64,000 bases of DNA from VRUE01 sp963717375 (GTDB lineage Bacteria; Actinomycetota; Thermoleophilia; Solirubrobacterales; 70-9): assembly GCA_963717375.1 (NCBI GenBank), contig OY970329.1:2480001-2544000 (forward strand). Direction: 5' to 3'. The notes under the pieces are model-generated. The model was not told where the DNA came from, searched no databases, and saw only the letters and a list, made by a program, of their open reading frames with translations. Position 1 is the stretch's first letter. The number at the start of each line of letters is the position of its first letter. The translations under genes and the position numbers were made by a program. Positions 34,273 through 42,053 of the stretch are shown piece after piece.

Positions 34273-35286
34273 ATGCGCGCGATGGTCCTGCAGCGGCAGG
34301 GCGAGCCGCTGCGGCCGGCGGAATTGGCGGAGCCACGCCCTGGCCCGGGCCAGGTGCTTGTCGCGGTCAGCGCCTGCGGGGTCTGTCGCACCGACCTCCA
34401 CATCGTGGACGGCGATCTGGATAGGCCAAAGCTGCCGCTCGTCCTCGGGCACCAGATCGTCGGCACCGTGGTCGAGGCGGGGGAGGGCGCGGAGCGTTTC
34501 GCGCTCGGCGACCGGGTCGGCGTGCCCTGGCTCGGCTGGACCTGCGGCGAGTGTCGTTACTGCCGCACGGGGCGCGAGAACCTCTGCGACCGCGCGCGCT
34601 TCACCGGCTACGACGTCGACGGTGGCTACGCCGAGCTGGCGGTCGCCGACGAGCGCTTCTGCGTCCCGGTCGCGGATGGCTACTCGGATGAGCAGGCAGC
34701 GCCGCTGCTCTGCGCCGGGCTGATCGGCTACCGGGCGCTGCGCCTGGTCGGCGATGCCGAGCGGATTGGCTTCTACGGCTTCGGCGCCTCGGCTCACATC
34801 CTCTGTCAGGTCGCGGTCCACCAGGGACGCCGCGTCTTCGCCTTCACCCGCGAGGGCGACGAGGGGACCCAGGCTTTCGCGCGCGAGCTCGGAGCGGAGT
34901 GGGCCGGGTCCTCAGACGAACAGCCACCGGAGGAGATCGACGGCGCGATCATCTTCGCGCCGGTCGGCGCCCTGATGACCACGGCGCTGCGCGCCAGCGC
35001 CAAGGGCGCGCGGATCATCAGCGCCGGCATCCACATGAGCGACATCCCGGCTTTCCCCTACGAGGCCCTTTGGGGCGAGCGCCTCCTCGGCTCGGTCGCC
35101 AACCTGACCAGACGCGACGGCGAGGAGTTCATGGCCCTGGCGCCGCGGGTTCCAGTCAGGACCGAGGTCGAGGTCTTCCCGCTGGCGGAAGCCAACGAAG
35201 CCCTCAGTTCGATCCGCGACGGACGGCTACATGGCGCCGCCGTACTGAACGTCAGCGGAAGAGATCCTCATGGGGCGGGCGCCTGA
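34273..35286 (+). CDS. zinc-dependent alcohol dehydrogenase
   Basis: ATG 34273 lies 4 bases after the preceding stop and begins MRAMVLQRQGEPLRPAEL; an extension to 34219 lies inside the upstream gene. The 337-residue MDR enzyme has the catalytic zinc motif SACGVCRTDLHIVDGDL with LVLGHQIVGTVVEAGEG and the structural four-cysteine lobe CGECRYCRTGRENLCDRARF. The cofactor domain is IGFYGFGASAHILCQVAV. It interconverts alcohols and aldehydes with NAD(P)H. Its 3' end overlaps cofE by 35 bases, tail to tail. A link to F420 metabolism is not indicated by sequence. Confidence 0.87.
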   Translation: MRAMVLQRQGEPLRPAELAEPRPGPGQVLVAVSACGVCRTDLHIVDGDLDRPKLPLVLGHQIVGTVVEAGEGAERFALGDRVGVPWLGWTCGECRYCRTGRENLCDRARFTGYDVDGGYAELAVADERFCVPVADGYSDEQAAPLLCAGLIGYRALRLVGDAERIGFYGFGASAHILCQVAVHQGRRVFAFTREGDEGTQAFARELGAEWAGSSDEQPPEEIDGAIIFAPVGALMTTALRASAKGARIISAGIHMSDIPAFPYEALWGERLLGSVANLTRRDGEEFMALAPRVPVRTEVEVFPLAEANEALSSIRDGRLHGAAVLNVSGRDPHGAGA

Positions 35287-36067
35287 GAGCAGCCGCACCA
35301 GGGCCGTCATCCCCGGTGACGAAGCGATCCAGCCCGCGGACGATCACCGCGGGCACACGGCTGTCCTTGCTTCGGACCAGATCAGCCGCTCCTGCAGCCT
35401 CATCGGCTATGGCGATCACCGTTGCTTCCAGCTCACGGCCGTGAGCGTCCTGCCGTCCGCGCCAGTCGTCGAGCGGGGTGAGCCCTGCACAACCGATCGC
35501 CACCTCGGCCTGACCGAGGCGCCAGGCGCGACCGAAGCTGTCGCTGATCACCACGGCGATCGAGGGGAGGAGCCGGGGGCGGGCCTCCCCGGACAAAAGC
35601 GGGGAGTGTCCGGGGAGGCCCGCCCCCGGCTCCTCAGAGATCGCGGCGGTGATTTGAGCTCTGAGCTTGCGAGCGGAGGCGTCCGGGTCCTCCGGTAGCA
35701 GGCAGACCGTGCCCTCCTCGGGCAGGTTGGAGGTGTCGATGCCGGCGTTGGCGCAGACGAAGCCGTGGTGCGTCTCGGTGATCAGCACGTTGCGCTCGGC
35801 TCGCAGCACCTCTCTGCTCTCGTCGAGGATCAGTTGCACCAGGTTCGGCTCCTTGCCGAGCACCGCGGCGAGGCGCCGCGCCTCGGCGCCCGGGATCGCC
35901 GAGGAGAGCGGGACGACACGGCCCTCGGCCTTGGAGACCGCCTTCTGGGCGATCACGACGACGTCGTTCTCGCGTAGCTCGGCGCGCGCCGCGATCAGCT
36001 CCCCCAGGCGTGCGCCCTCCTCGATCTCGGGAAGCCCCTCGACCGCAATCGCCTCCACTTTCCTCAT
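35252..36067 (-). CDS. cofE: coenzyme F420-0:L-glutamate ligase
   Basis: From ATG 36067 the protein has 271 residues. RKVEAIAVEGLPEIEEGARL opens like CofE, followed by NDVVVIAQKAVSKAEGRVVP, ITETHHGFVCANAGIDTSNL, ISDSFGRAWRLGQAEVAIGC and a C-terminal HEDLFR. CofE adds gamma-linked glutamates to F420-0. It is the single-domain form, without the C-terminal nitroreductase-like domain of mycobacterial FbiB. A 69-base hairpin element is inserted in frame (35567-35635, encoding EEPGAGLPGHSPLLSGEAR) between the ITAAIS helix and the IAVVISDSFGR strand. A second palindrome overlaps the start region. Confidence 0.92.
   Translation of the reverse strand: MRKVEAIAVEGLPEIEEGARLGELIAARAELRENDVVVIAQKAVSKAEGRVVPLSSAIPGAEARRLAAVLGKEPNLVQLILDESREVLRAERNVLITETHHGFVCANAGIDTSNLPEEGTVCLLPEDPDASARKLRAQITAAISEEPGAGLPGHSPLLSGEARPRLLPSIAVVISDSFGRAWRLGQAEVAIGCAGLTPLDDWRGRQDAHGRELEATVIAIADEAAGAADLVRSKDSRVPAVIVRGLDRFVTGDDGPGAAALRRPPHEDLFR
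35567..35635. repeat. 69-base hairpin element, family I, inside cofE
   Basis: The 29-base left arm (35567-35595) and right arm (35607-35635) are perfectly complementary, with an 11-base loop AAAGCGGGGAG. The element is 23 codons long and leaves the cofE frame open. The intergenic copy at 26592-26660 has the same length and nearly the same loop, on the other strand, but different arms. Confidence 0.88.
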
Positions 36068-36113
36068 TCCGGTGCGCCTTTCCCCCGGTATTCGGGGATA
36101 AGGCGCACCGGAA
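36067..36113. promoter_or_regulatory. palindrome immediately upstream of the cofE start
   Basis: TTCCGGTGCGCCTT (36067-36080) pairs with AAGGCGCACCGGAA (36100-36113), and an inner CCCCG/CGGGG stem continues to a 5-base loop. In the cofC-cofE messenger the hairpin ends at the A of the cofE ATG and contains the only purine-rich bases that could serve as ribosome site. It may limit cofE translation or be a further hairpin element. Confidence 0.6.
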
Positions 36114-36125
36114 CGGAAGGGGGGT

Positions 36126-36767
36126 TCATATGCCGAGCGCCTTGGCGGTGCGACGAGCGCGGCTGTGGTCTCTCTCCAATGCCATCGTGAGCGCGACGAT
36201 GTCGGCCGGCGTGTCGAGGTCCAGGGCGAGCGACGGCAGCTCCTCGACCCCAAACGGGATGCCCGCCGCGCGTGCGGCGGCGACGTGGCGGGCGCAGCTG
36301 CCCTCGCCGAAGGAGGGCTCGATTGCGTCCGGCGGCGTCAGTGCGAGTGCGTTGGTGCCGGTGCCGTGGCGGTCGGGGACGATCGCGACGTAGCGCTCGG
36401 GTATCCCGGTTAGCAGGCGTTCGAGCTCGCGCGGTGCCAGCAGCGGGCAGTCGATTGGCAGCAGCACGACGCTGCCCGCGCCGAGCTCTCGCGCGCGGGT
36501 GATCCCGGCGATGGCGGCGCCCGAGTGGCCACCCTCGTCCGGATCGGCGACCAGCTCGGCGCCGGCCTCCCTCGCCAGCTCGATCGCGCGCGGCTCGCTG
36601 GTGACGACGATTGTGCGCTCGATTGAGCGCGCCGCCCCAATCGCTTCCAGCACGTCCTCCATCATCGCCGCCGCCAGTTCGGCGCGGTGCGTATTGCCGA
36701 TGCCGGGCGCCAGCCGCTGCTTCGCGGCGCCGAAGCGCTTGACGGGGAGGACGGCGGTTGCGTTCAA
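36126..36767 (-). CDS. cofC: 2-phospho-L-lactate / phosphoenolpyruvate guanylyltransferase
   Basis: The 213-residue product starts at TTG 36767, overlapping the cofD stop (TTGA). TAVLPVKRFGAAKQRLAPGI is the nucleotide-binding opening of CofC/FbiD. ELVADPDEGGHSGAAIAGIT, VVLLPIDCPLLAPRELERLL and DRHGTGTNALALTPPDAIEP complete the family pattern. The enzyme activates a three-carbon phospho-acid with GTP for transfer to FO by CofD. Which acid is used (phospholactate or phosphoenolpyruvate) cannot be told here. Confidence 0.9.
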   Translation of the reverse strand: MNATAVLPVKRFGAAKQRLAPGIGNTHRAELAAAMMEDVLEAIGAARSIERTIVVTSEPRAIELAREAGAELVADPDEGGHSGAAIAGITRARELGAGSVVLLPIDCPLLAPRELERLLTGIPERYVAIVPDRHGTGTNALALTPPDAIEPSFGEGSCARHVAAARAAGIPFGVEELPSLALDLDTPADIVALTMALERDHSRARRTAKALGI

Positions 36768-37690
36768 GCCCTGATCAGGCTAGCGGCGTAGTCGAGCACG
36801 ATGCGCGCCACGCGGGCTCTCCCGGCCGCGCCCTCCATCAAGGTCGAGGCGGCGTGGGTCGGGATATCGCTCGGGGGCGGGTCGGGGTCGCCATCGTCGA
36901 CGACCATCCCATCGATCAGTCCCGTATAGAGGGAGGCGACGCCGGCGGCGGTCGATGGCCGGCCGAGGGCCTGCATGAAGCGCTCGGTCGGTCCCTTGAC
37001 GACCTGGCCGGCGACGAAGGGGCTGACCGCGACGACCGGAGCGGGTGAGGCGGTAATCGCTTCGGTCATGCCGGGCACGGCGAGGATCGGGCCGATGCTG
37101 ATCACCGGGTTGGAGGGCCCGATCACGATCGCCTCCGCCCCGCGCAGGGCCTCGAGGACCTCGCGGCTCGGCTCGGCCGCCTCGATCCCGTCGAGCTCGA
37201 CCCCGTGGACCTCGGGCTTGCCCTGGTCGACGATCAGGTACTCCTGCAGGCCGCGCACACCGGCGGCGGTCAGGACCTTGGTTCGCACCGGCGTCTCGCA
37301 CATCGGCAGCACCCGCGCCTCGACCCCGAGCCCGCGAGCGATCTGAGCCTGGGCGTCGGTGAAGCTGCCGCCCTCCTCGACGAACTGGTGACGGTAGAGG
37401 CAGGCGGCGAGGTCGCGATCGGAGAGGCCGAACCAGCTCGGCATGCCGAGCTTGGTCAGGCGCTCGAAGACGGTGAAGCTGTCGTCCTTGAGGCCCCAGC
37501 CGCGCTCTTCGTCGATTTCGCCGCTGAGCCAGTAGGTGACGAGGTCGGGGTCGGGGGAGACGTGGACGCCGAGCGTCTCGATGTCGTCGCCGCTGTTGGC
37601 GATCACCGTGAGGTCGGAGCCGATCTCCTCCTGCATCCCGGCGGCGAGCTTGGCGCCTCCGGTGCCGCCGGCGAGCAGGGCGATCCTCAT
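36764..37690 (-). CDS. cofD: 2-phospho-L-lactate transferase (CofD/FbiA)
   Basis: The 308-residue protein opens with RIALLAGGTGGAKLAAGMQE, the conserved glycine loop of CofD. It has VIANSGDDIETLGVHVSPDP, GWGLKDDSFTVFERLTKLG, WFGLSDRDLAACLYR and EAIVIGPSNPVISIGPILAV, all typical of the family. It transfers the phospho-acyl group from the CofC product to FO, making (dehydro)F420-0. It starts 10 bases after npdG and overlaps cofC, forming a compact operon in biosynthetic order. Confidence 0.94.
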   Translation of the reverse strand: MRIALLAGGTGGAKLAAGMQEEIGSDLTVIANSGDDIETLGVHVSPDPDLVTYWLSGEIDEERGWGLKDDSFTVFERLTKLGMPSWFGLSDRDLAACLYRHQFVEEGGSFTDAQAQIARGLGVEARVLPMCETPVRTKVLTAAGVRGLQEYLIVDQGKPEVHGVELDGIEAAEPSREVLEALRGAEAIVIGPSNPVISIGPILAVPGMTEAITASPAPVVAVSPFVAGQVVKGPTERFMQALGRPSTAAGVASLYTGLIDGMVVDDGDPDPPPSDIPTHAASTLMEGAAGRARVARIVLDYAASLIRA

Positions 37691-37700
37691 CGCGGTCTAC

Positions 37701-38393
37701 CTACTCCCAGTGGTCGGTGTCGGGCAGTCCGGTGAGCCGGATCCCGGCGTGGGCCTTGTAGCGAACGTTGACGGAGATCAGCAGTGGTGTCAGCTGCTCG
37801 ACGATCCGCGCCATCTCCAGCGCCCCGGCGTTGACCGCGCGCAGGCCGGGGATCAGCTCGATCAGCCTCGCCACCCGCGCCTTGTCGGCCTTGCGATCGC
37901 CGCAGACGAGCACGTCCTCGCCGAGCTCGGCCTCGCCGTCGGCGAGGGTCGGGGCGCCGATGGTGTGCAGGGCGGCAACAACCGTGACTCCCTCGGGGAC
38001 CATCTCCTGCGCCTGCTGCGCCGCCGAGCCCTGCCAGACGCCGAGCGAGCGGGTGGCCTTGCCGCTCACCGCGGCGGCGAGCGGCACCGTGCAGTCGACC
38101 AGGATCTGGCCGGGCCGCAGCGCCTCGCGCAGGTTGTTGAGGTTCTCCGACTGGTTGCGGAAGGGGACGGTGAGGAAGACGATTTCGCCGCGCTGCGCGG
38201 CGTCCTCGTTGAGCAGGCCCTCGACCTTGGCGCCAGGGACCTTCTCGCGCAGCTTCGCCGCCGCTTCCTCGGCGCGCTCGGCGGAGCGCGAGCCGATCGC
38301 GATCGGCGCCCCGGCCTGGGCCCAGCGTAGGGCCAGGCCGGCGCCGAGGGCGCCAGTGCCGCCGACGATCGGGATGGTGGGCAGATCGGTCAC
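37701..38393 (-). CDS. npdG: F420H2:NADP oxidoreductase
   Basis: The GTG start gives 230 residues. IPIVGGTGALGAGLALRWAQ is the NADP-binding Rossmann motif with AIGSRSAERAEEAA, and EIVFLTVPFRNQSENLNNLR, VCGDRKADKARVARLIELIP and VNAGALEMARIVEQLTPLLI match Fno/NpdG proteins. The enzyme passes hydride between NADPH and F420. It is the first gene of the npdG-cofD-cofC-cofE operon, so the coenzyme and its reduction are made together. It diverges from the SDR gene with only 28 bases between. Confidence 0.92.
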   Translation of the reverse strand: MTDLPTIPIVGGTGALGAGLALRWAQAGAPIAIGSRSAERAEEAAAKLREKVPGAKVEGLLNEDAAQRGEIVFLTVPFRNQSENLNNLREALRPGQILVDCTVPLAAAVSGKATRSLGVWQGSAAQQAQEMVPEGVTVVAALHTIGAPTLADGEAELGEDVLVCGDRKADKARVARLIELIPGLRAVNAGALEMARIVEQLTPLLISVNVRYKAHAGIRLTGLPDTDHWE

Positions 38394-38421
38394 GAGCGCG
38401 CCAGTCTATGCTGCTCGACGC

Positions 38422-39156
38422 ATGAGGCTGGAGGGACGAAAGGCTCTGGTGACCGGTGCCGCGAGCGGGATCGGCGCCGCGATCGCCGCGCGGCTTGCCG
38501 CGGAGGGCGCCGAGGTCTGGGTCGGCGACATCGACACGGACGGCGCGCAGCGCGTCGCCGGTGAGGTCAACGGCCACGCGATCGAGCTCGACGTGACCGA
38601 CCTCGAGTCCGCGAAAGCTGCTGTCGAGGCGGTCGGGACGCCCGACATCCTCGTCAACAACGCTGGCACCGACGAGTTTGGCTTCTTCACCTACACGAGC
38701 CCGGAGCAGTGGCAACGGGTGCTCGCGATCAACCTCGGTGGCGTCCTCAACTGCACCCACGCGGCGCTGCCGGTGATGCAGCAGGCCAAATACGGCCGCA
38801 TCCTCAGCATCTCTTCGGAGGCGGGGCGGGTCGGCTCCAAGGGCTCGGCCGTCTACTCGGCGGCCAAGGCCGGCATCGTCGGCTTCATGAAGGCGATCGC
38901 GCGGGAGAACGCCCGCTACGGGATCACCGCCAACTCGATTGCCCCGGGCCCGATCGAGACGCCGCTGTTGATGGGCGCCAAAGAGTTCGGCGAGATCGGC
39001 GAAAAGGTGATTGAGACGATGAAGTCGGCGACCCAGATGGGCCGCCTCGGCCAGCCCGACGAGGTTGCCGCCGCCGCCGCCTTCCTGATCTCAGACGACG
39101 CCTCCTACGTGACGGGCGAGACCCTGGGCGTGAGCGGCGGCCTGGGCATGGTCTGA
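38422..39156 (+). CDS. short-chain dehydrogenase/reductase
   Basis: ATG 38422 gives 244 residues; upstream codons overlap npdG and are antisense to it. KALVTGAASGIGAAIAARLA is the T-G-x3-G-x-G nucleotide site, DILVNNAGTDEFGFFTYTSP the NNAG motif, and ISSEAGRVGSKGSAVYSAAK the catalytic Ser-Tyr-Lys group. The C-terminus DASYVTGETLGVSGGLGMV is standard for FabG-like enzymes. Direct coupling to an FlK-like thioesterase and a downstream HMG-CoA lyase suggests a 3-hydroxyacyl-CoA dehydrogenase role in acyl-CoA breakdown, which is inference. Confidence 0.88.
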   Translation: MRLEGRKALVTGAASGIGAAIAARLAAEGAEVWVGDIDTDGAQRVAGEVNGHAIELDVTDLESAKAAVEAVGTPDILVNNAGTDEFGFFTYTSPEQWQRVLAINLGGVLNCTHAALPVMQQAKYGRILSISSEAGRVGSKGSAVYSAAKAGIVGFMKAIARENARYGITANSIAPGPIETPLLMGAKEFGEIGEKVIETMKSATQMGRLGQPDEVAAAAAFLISDDASYVTGETLGVSGGLGMV

Positions 39157-39545
39157 TGGCTGGGCCGGCGCAGGAGCTCGTTCCCGGGCTCGAGCGCAGC
39201 GACGAGTTCACGGTTGCGCCGCCGCTGGTCACCGACGTCGGTGGCACGATCGGCACCGGCGTGCTCTCGACGCCGGGCATGATCGGGATGATGGAGGCCA
39301 GCGCTCAGGTGCTCGCCTACGAGCGCCTGCCCGAGGGACAGGCGACCGTTGGCTTCGAGGTCTGCGTCAAGCACGTCGCGGCGGCGGCAGAGGGGGCGAC
39401 CTGCCGCACCCGCGCCACCCTGCGCGAGGTCGTCGAAGGGCGCAAGCTTCGCTTCGACGTCGAGGTGACCGAAGGCGAGCGCACGATCGGCGTCGGCACC
39501 CACGAGCGGCGTGTGGTCGGCCAGGCCGGCCCGCCGACCGCGTAG
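39156..39545 (+). CDS. FlK-like hotdog thioesterase
   Basis: The ATG overlaps the SDR stop by one base. In the 129-residue protein the triad of fluoroacetyl-CoA thioesterase FlK is preserved with identical spacing. The Thr and Glu of STPGMIGMMEAS are 8 apart, as in FlK T42/E50, and the His of VCVKHVAAAAEG is 26 residues further on, as in FlK H76. The C-terminal GTHERRVV also matches. The family removes small acyl groups from CoA. Many members are not specific for fluoroacetyl-CoA, so the substrate here is unknown. Confidence 0.8.
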   Translation: MAGPAQELVPGLERSDEFTVAPPLVTDVGGTIGTGVLSTPGMIGMMEASAQVLAYERLPEGQATVGFEVCVKHVAAAAEGATCRTRATLREVVEGRKLRFDVEVTEGERTIGVGTHERRVVGQAGPPTA

Positions 39546-39556
39546 CCTCGACCGCG

Positions 39557-40486
39557 ATGAATCCGCTGCCGCAAAGCGTCCGCATCCGCGAGGTCGGGCC
39601 CCGCGACGGCTTTCAGAACGAGCCGGAGACGATCCCGACGGCGGAGAAGGTTCGCCTCGTCGACATGCTCTCGGCGACGGGTCTGAAGCGGATCGAGGTG
39701 ACCTCGTTCGTGCGGCCCGAGGTGATCCCGCAGCTCGCCGACGCCGAGGAGGTGCTGGCCGGGGTGCAGCGCCGCGAGGGGGTTGCGTTCTCGGTCCTGG
39801 TCCCCAATGAGCGAGGTCTGGAGCGGGCGCTGGCGCTGCGCGAGCACTTTGACGAGGTCAACGTCTTCGTCTCCGCCTCGGAGACGCACAACCGCAAGAA
39901 CGTCAACCGCTCGATCGAGGAGTCGCTGGCCGGTCTGGAGCGGACCTTGGCCGTGGCGGGAGAGGCGGGATTGCGCTGCGAGGGGGTGATCTCGACCTCC
40001 TTCGGCTGTCCCTACGAGGGCGAGGTGCCGCCCGACCGTGTGCTTGGGATCGCCGAGCGCCTCGCTGCCGCGGGCTGCGCCGAGGTCGGCTTCGGCGACA
40101 CCACCGGGATGGCGAACCCGCGCCAGGTGGGCGAGTTCTTCGCCGCCGCCCGCGAGCGGCTCGGCTCGGTGGAGCTGACCGCCCACTTCCACAACACCCG
40201 CGGCCAGGGTTTGGCCAACGTGCTGGCGGCGCTGGAGCAGGGAGTCGACTCGTTCGAGTCGAGCTTCGGTGAGCTCGGCGGTTGCCCGGTGCCGCCCGGC
40301 GCCACCGGCAACATCGCCAGCGAGGACCTGGTCTCGATGCTGCACGAGATGGGGCTCGAGACGGGGATCGACCTGCCGGCCCTGGTCGGGGCCTCGCGCG
40401 AGGCGCAGCAGGCGCTGGGCCGGCCGCTCGGCTCGCACGTTCTAGTCGCCGGACCGGTCGACTGGCATCGCGGCCAGTCCGAATAG
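39557..40486 (+). CDS. mvaB: hydroxymethylglutaryl-CoA lyase-like enzyme
   Basis: The 309-residue TIM-barrel enzyme opens with VRIREVGPRDGFQNEPETIP, where R-D-G-x-Q binds metal and substrate. ETHNRKNVNRSIEESLAGLE, GFGDTTGMANPRQVGEF and LTAHFHNTRGQGLANVLAAL supply the remaining metal ligands. ELGGCPVPPGATGNIASEDL contains the catalytic cysteine signature of HMG-CoA lyase. It cleaves HMG-CoA to acetyl-CoA and acetoacetate, which fits the nearby acetoacetyl-CoA synthetase. Relatives acting on other 3-hydroxy-3-methyl acids are possible. Confidence 0.87.
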   Translation: MNPLPQSVRIREVGPRDGFQNEPETIPTAEKVRLVDMLSATGLKRIEVTSFVRPEVIPQLADAEEVLAGVQRREGVAFSVLVPNERGLERALALREHFDEVNVFVSASETHNRKNVNRSIEESLAGLERTLAVAGEAGLRCEGVISTSFGCPYEGEVPPDRVLGIAERLAAAGCAEVGFGDTTGMANPRQVGEFFAAARERLGSVELTAHFHNTRGQGLANVLAALEQGVDSFESSFGELGGCPVPPGATGNIASEDLVSMLHEMGLETGIDLPALVGASREAQQALGRPLGSHVLVAGPVDWHRGQSE

Positions 40487-40498
40487 GCTCCGCGCACC

Positions 40499-42019
40499 GT
40501 GTCCGACTTCGTCAAAGCGCTCGACGCCGCCCTCGCGGGCGGCCCCCAGCGCCACCACGAGAAGACTGCGGAACAGGGCAAGCTGCCTGTGCGCGAGCGG
40601 GTCGAGCGTCTCGTCGACTCCGGGTCCTTTGCCGAGGAGGCGGCGCTGGCCAATTGGGAGAAGGAGGGGCTCGGCGCCGACGGCGTCGTCACCGGCCTCG
40701 CCACGATCGACGGTCGCCGCGTTGCCCTGATGGCCAATGATCCGACCGTCAAGGCCGGTTCCTGGGGGCCGAAGACAGTGGAGAAGATCCTCCGCATCCA
40801 GGAACGGGCGCTGAGCCTGCAAGTGCCGATGGTCTACCTGGTCGACTCGGCTGGGGCGCGAATCACCGACCAGGTGCAGATGTTCCCCGGCCGCCGCGGC
40901 GCCGGGCGGATCTTCCACAACGAGGTACGGCTCTCGGGCCAGGTGCCCCAGGTCTGCCTCCTCTTCGGCCCCAGCGCCGCCGGCGGCGCCTACATCCCAG
41001 CCTTCTGCGACGTCGTGATCATGCGCGACGGCAACGCCTCGATGTACCTCGGCTCACCGCGGATGGCGGAGATGGTGATCGGCGAAAAGGTGACGCTGGA
41101 GGAGATGGGCGGGGCCAAGATGCACACCGGCGTCTCCGGCTGCGGTCACTTCCTGGTCAAGAGCGACGAGGAGGCGATCGATCTCGCCAAGCGCTACCTC
41201 TCCTTCATGCCGGGCAATTGGCGCGAGCGGCCACCGGCCGTGGCACCGTCGGCGCCGGAGTCTGAAACGCCGATCGCCGAGATCGTCCCCGCCGACGAGA
41301 ACCAGCCCTTCGACATGCAGTTGCTGCTCGACTCGCTGCTCGACGCCGACAGCTTCCTGCCCGTGCACAAGCGCTGGGCGAAGGAGCTGATCGTCGGCTA
41401 CGGGCGGCTCGACGGGCAGGCGATCGGCGTCGTCGCCAACCAGCCCAAGTACACCGGCGGCGTGCTCTTCGTCGACTCGGCCGACAAGGCGGCCCGCTTC
41501 ATCCAGACCTGCAACGCCTTCAACCTGCCGCTGCTCTTCCTCGCCGACGTGCCCGGCTTCATGATCGGCACCGGGGTCGAGCGCCAGGGCATCATCCGCC
41601 ACGGGGCGAAGATGATCAGCGCCGTCTCGGAAGCGACCGTGCCGAAGATCTCGGTCGTGGTGCGCAAGGCCTATGGCGCCGGCCTCTACGCGATGGCGGG
41701 CCCGGCCTTCGAGCCCGACTGCTGCATCGCCCTGCCCAGCGCTTCGATCGCGGTGATGGGCCCGCAGGCAGCGGTCAACGCCGTCTTCTACAACCAGATC
41801 CAGGCGATCTCCGATGAGGCCGAGCGTGAGGCGTTCGTCGCCCAAAAGCGCGAGGAATACGCCGAGGACATCGACATCCTCCACCTCGCCTCGGAGCTCG
41901 TCGTCGACGCCGTGGTTGACCCCGGCGACCTCCGCGCCGACCTGATCAAGCGCTTTGCGATGGCCTCGAGCAAGGACCGGTCCTTTGCCGAGCGCCGCAA
42001 CCCCGTGACCCCCGCCTGA
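40499..42019 (+). CDS. acyl-CoA carboxylase carboxyltransferase (beta) subunit
   Basis: The GTG start gives 506 residues with both crotonase-like halves. The N half has VYLVDSAGARITDQVQMFPG and FGPSAAGGAYIPAFCDVVIM. The C half has VVANQPKYTGGVLFVDSADK, FLADVPGFMIGTGVERQGII, and VRKAYGAGLYAMAGPAFEPD. These are the acyl-CoA and biotin sites of propionyl-, methylcrotonyl- or geranyl-CoA carboxylases. No biotin carboxylase alpha subunit is in the window, so the partner lies elsewhere. The position after HMG-CoA lyase suggests methylcrotonyl-CoA (leucine breakdown), while propionyl-CoA use would serve the ethylmalonyl-CoA pathway. Confidence 0.88.
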   Translation: MSDFVKALDAALAGGPQRHHEKTAEQGKLPVRERVERLVDSGSFAEEAALANWEKEGLGADGVVTGLATIDGRRVALMANDPTVKAGSWGPKTVEKILRIQERALSLQVPMVYLVDSAGARITDQVQMFPGRRGAGRIFHNEVRLSGQVPQVCLLFGPSAAGGAYIPAFCDVVIMRDGNASMYLGSPRMAEMVIGEKVTLEEMGGAKMHTGVSGCGHFLVKSDEEAIDLAKRYLSFMPGNWRERPPAVAPSAPESETPIAEIVPADENQPFDMQLLLDSLLDADSFLPVHKRWAKELIVGYGRLDGQAIGVVANQPKYTGGVLFVDSADKAARFIQTCNAFNLPLLFLADVPGFMIGTGVERQGIIRHGAKMISAVSEATVPKISVVVRKAYGAGLYAMAGPAFEPDCCIALPSASIAVMGPQAAVNAVFYNQIQAISDEAEREAFVAQKREEYAEDIDILHLASELVVDAVVDPGDLRADLIKRFAMASSKDRSFAERRNPVTPA

Positions 42020-42053
42020 GGGCGCCTTAAGGCTTCTCGCTACCGTTTCACGG

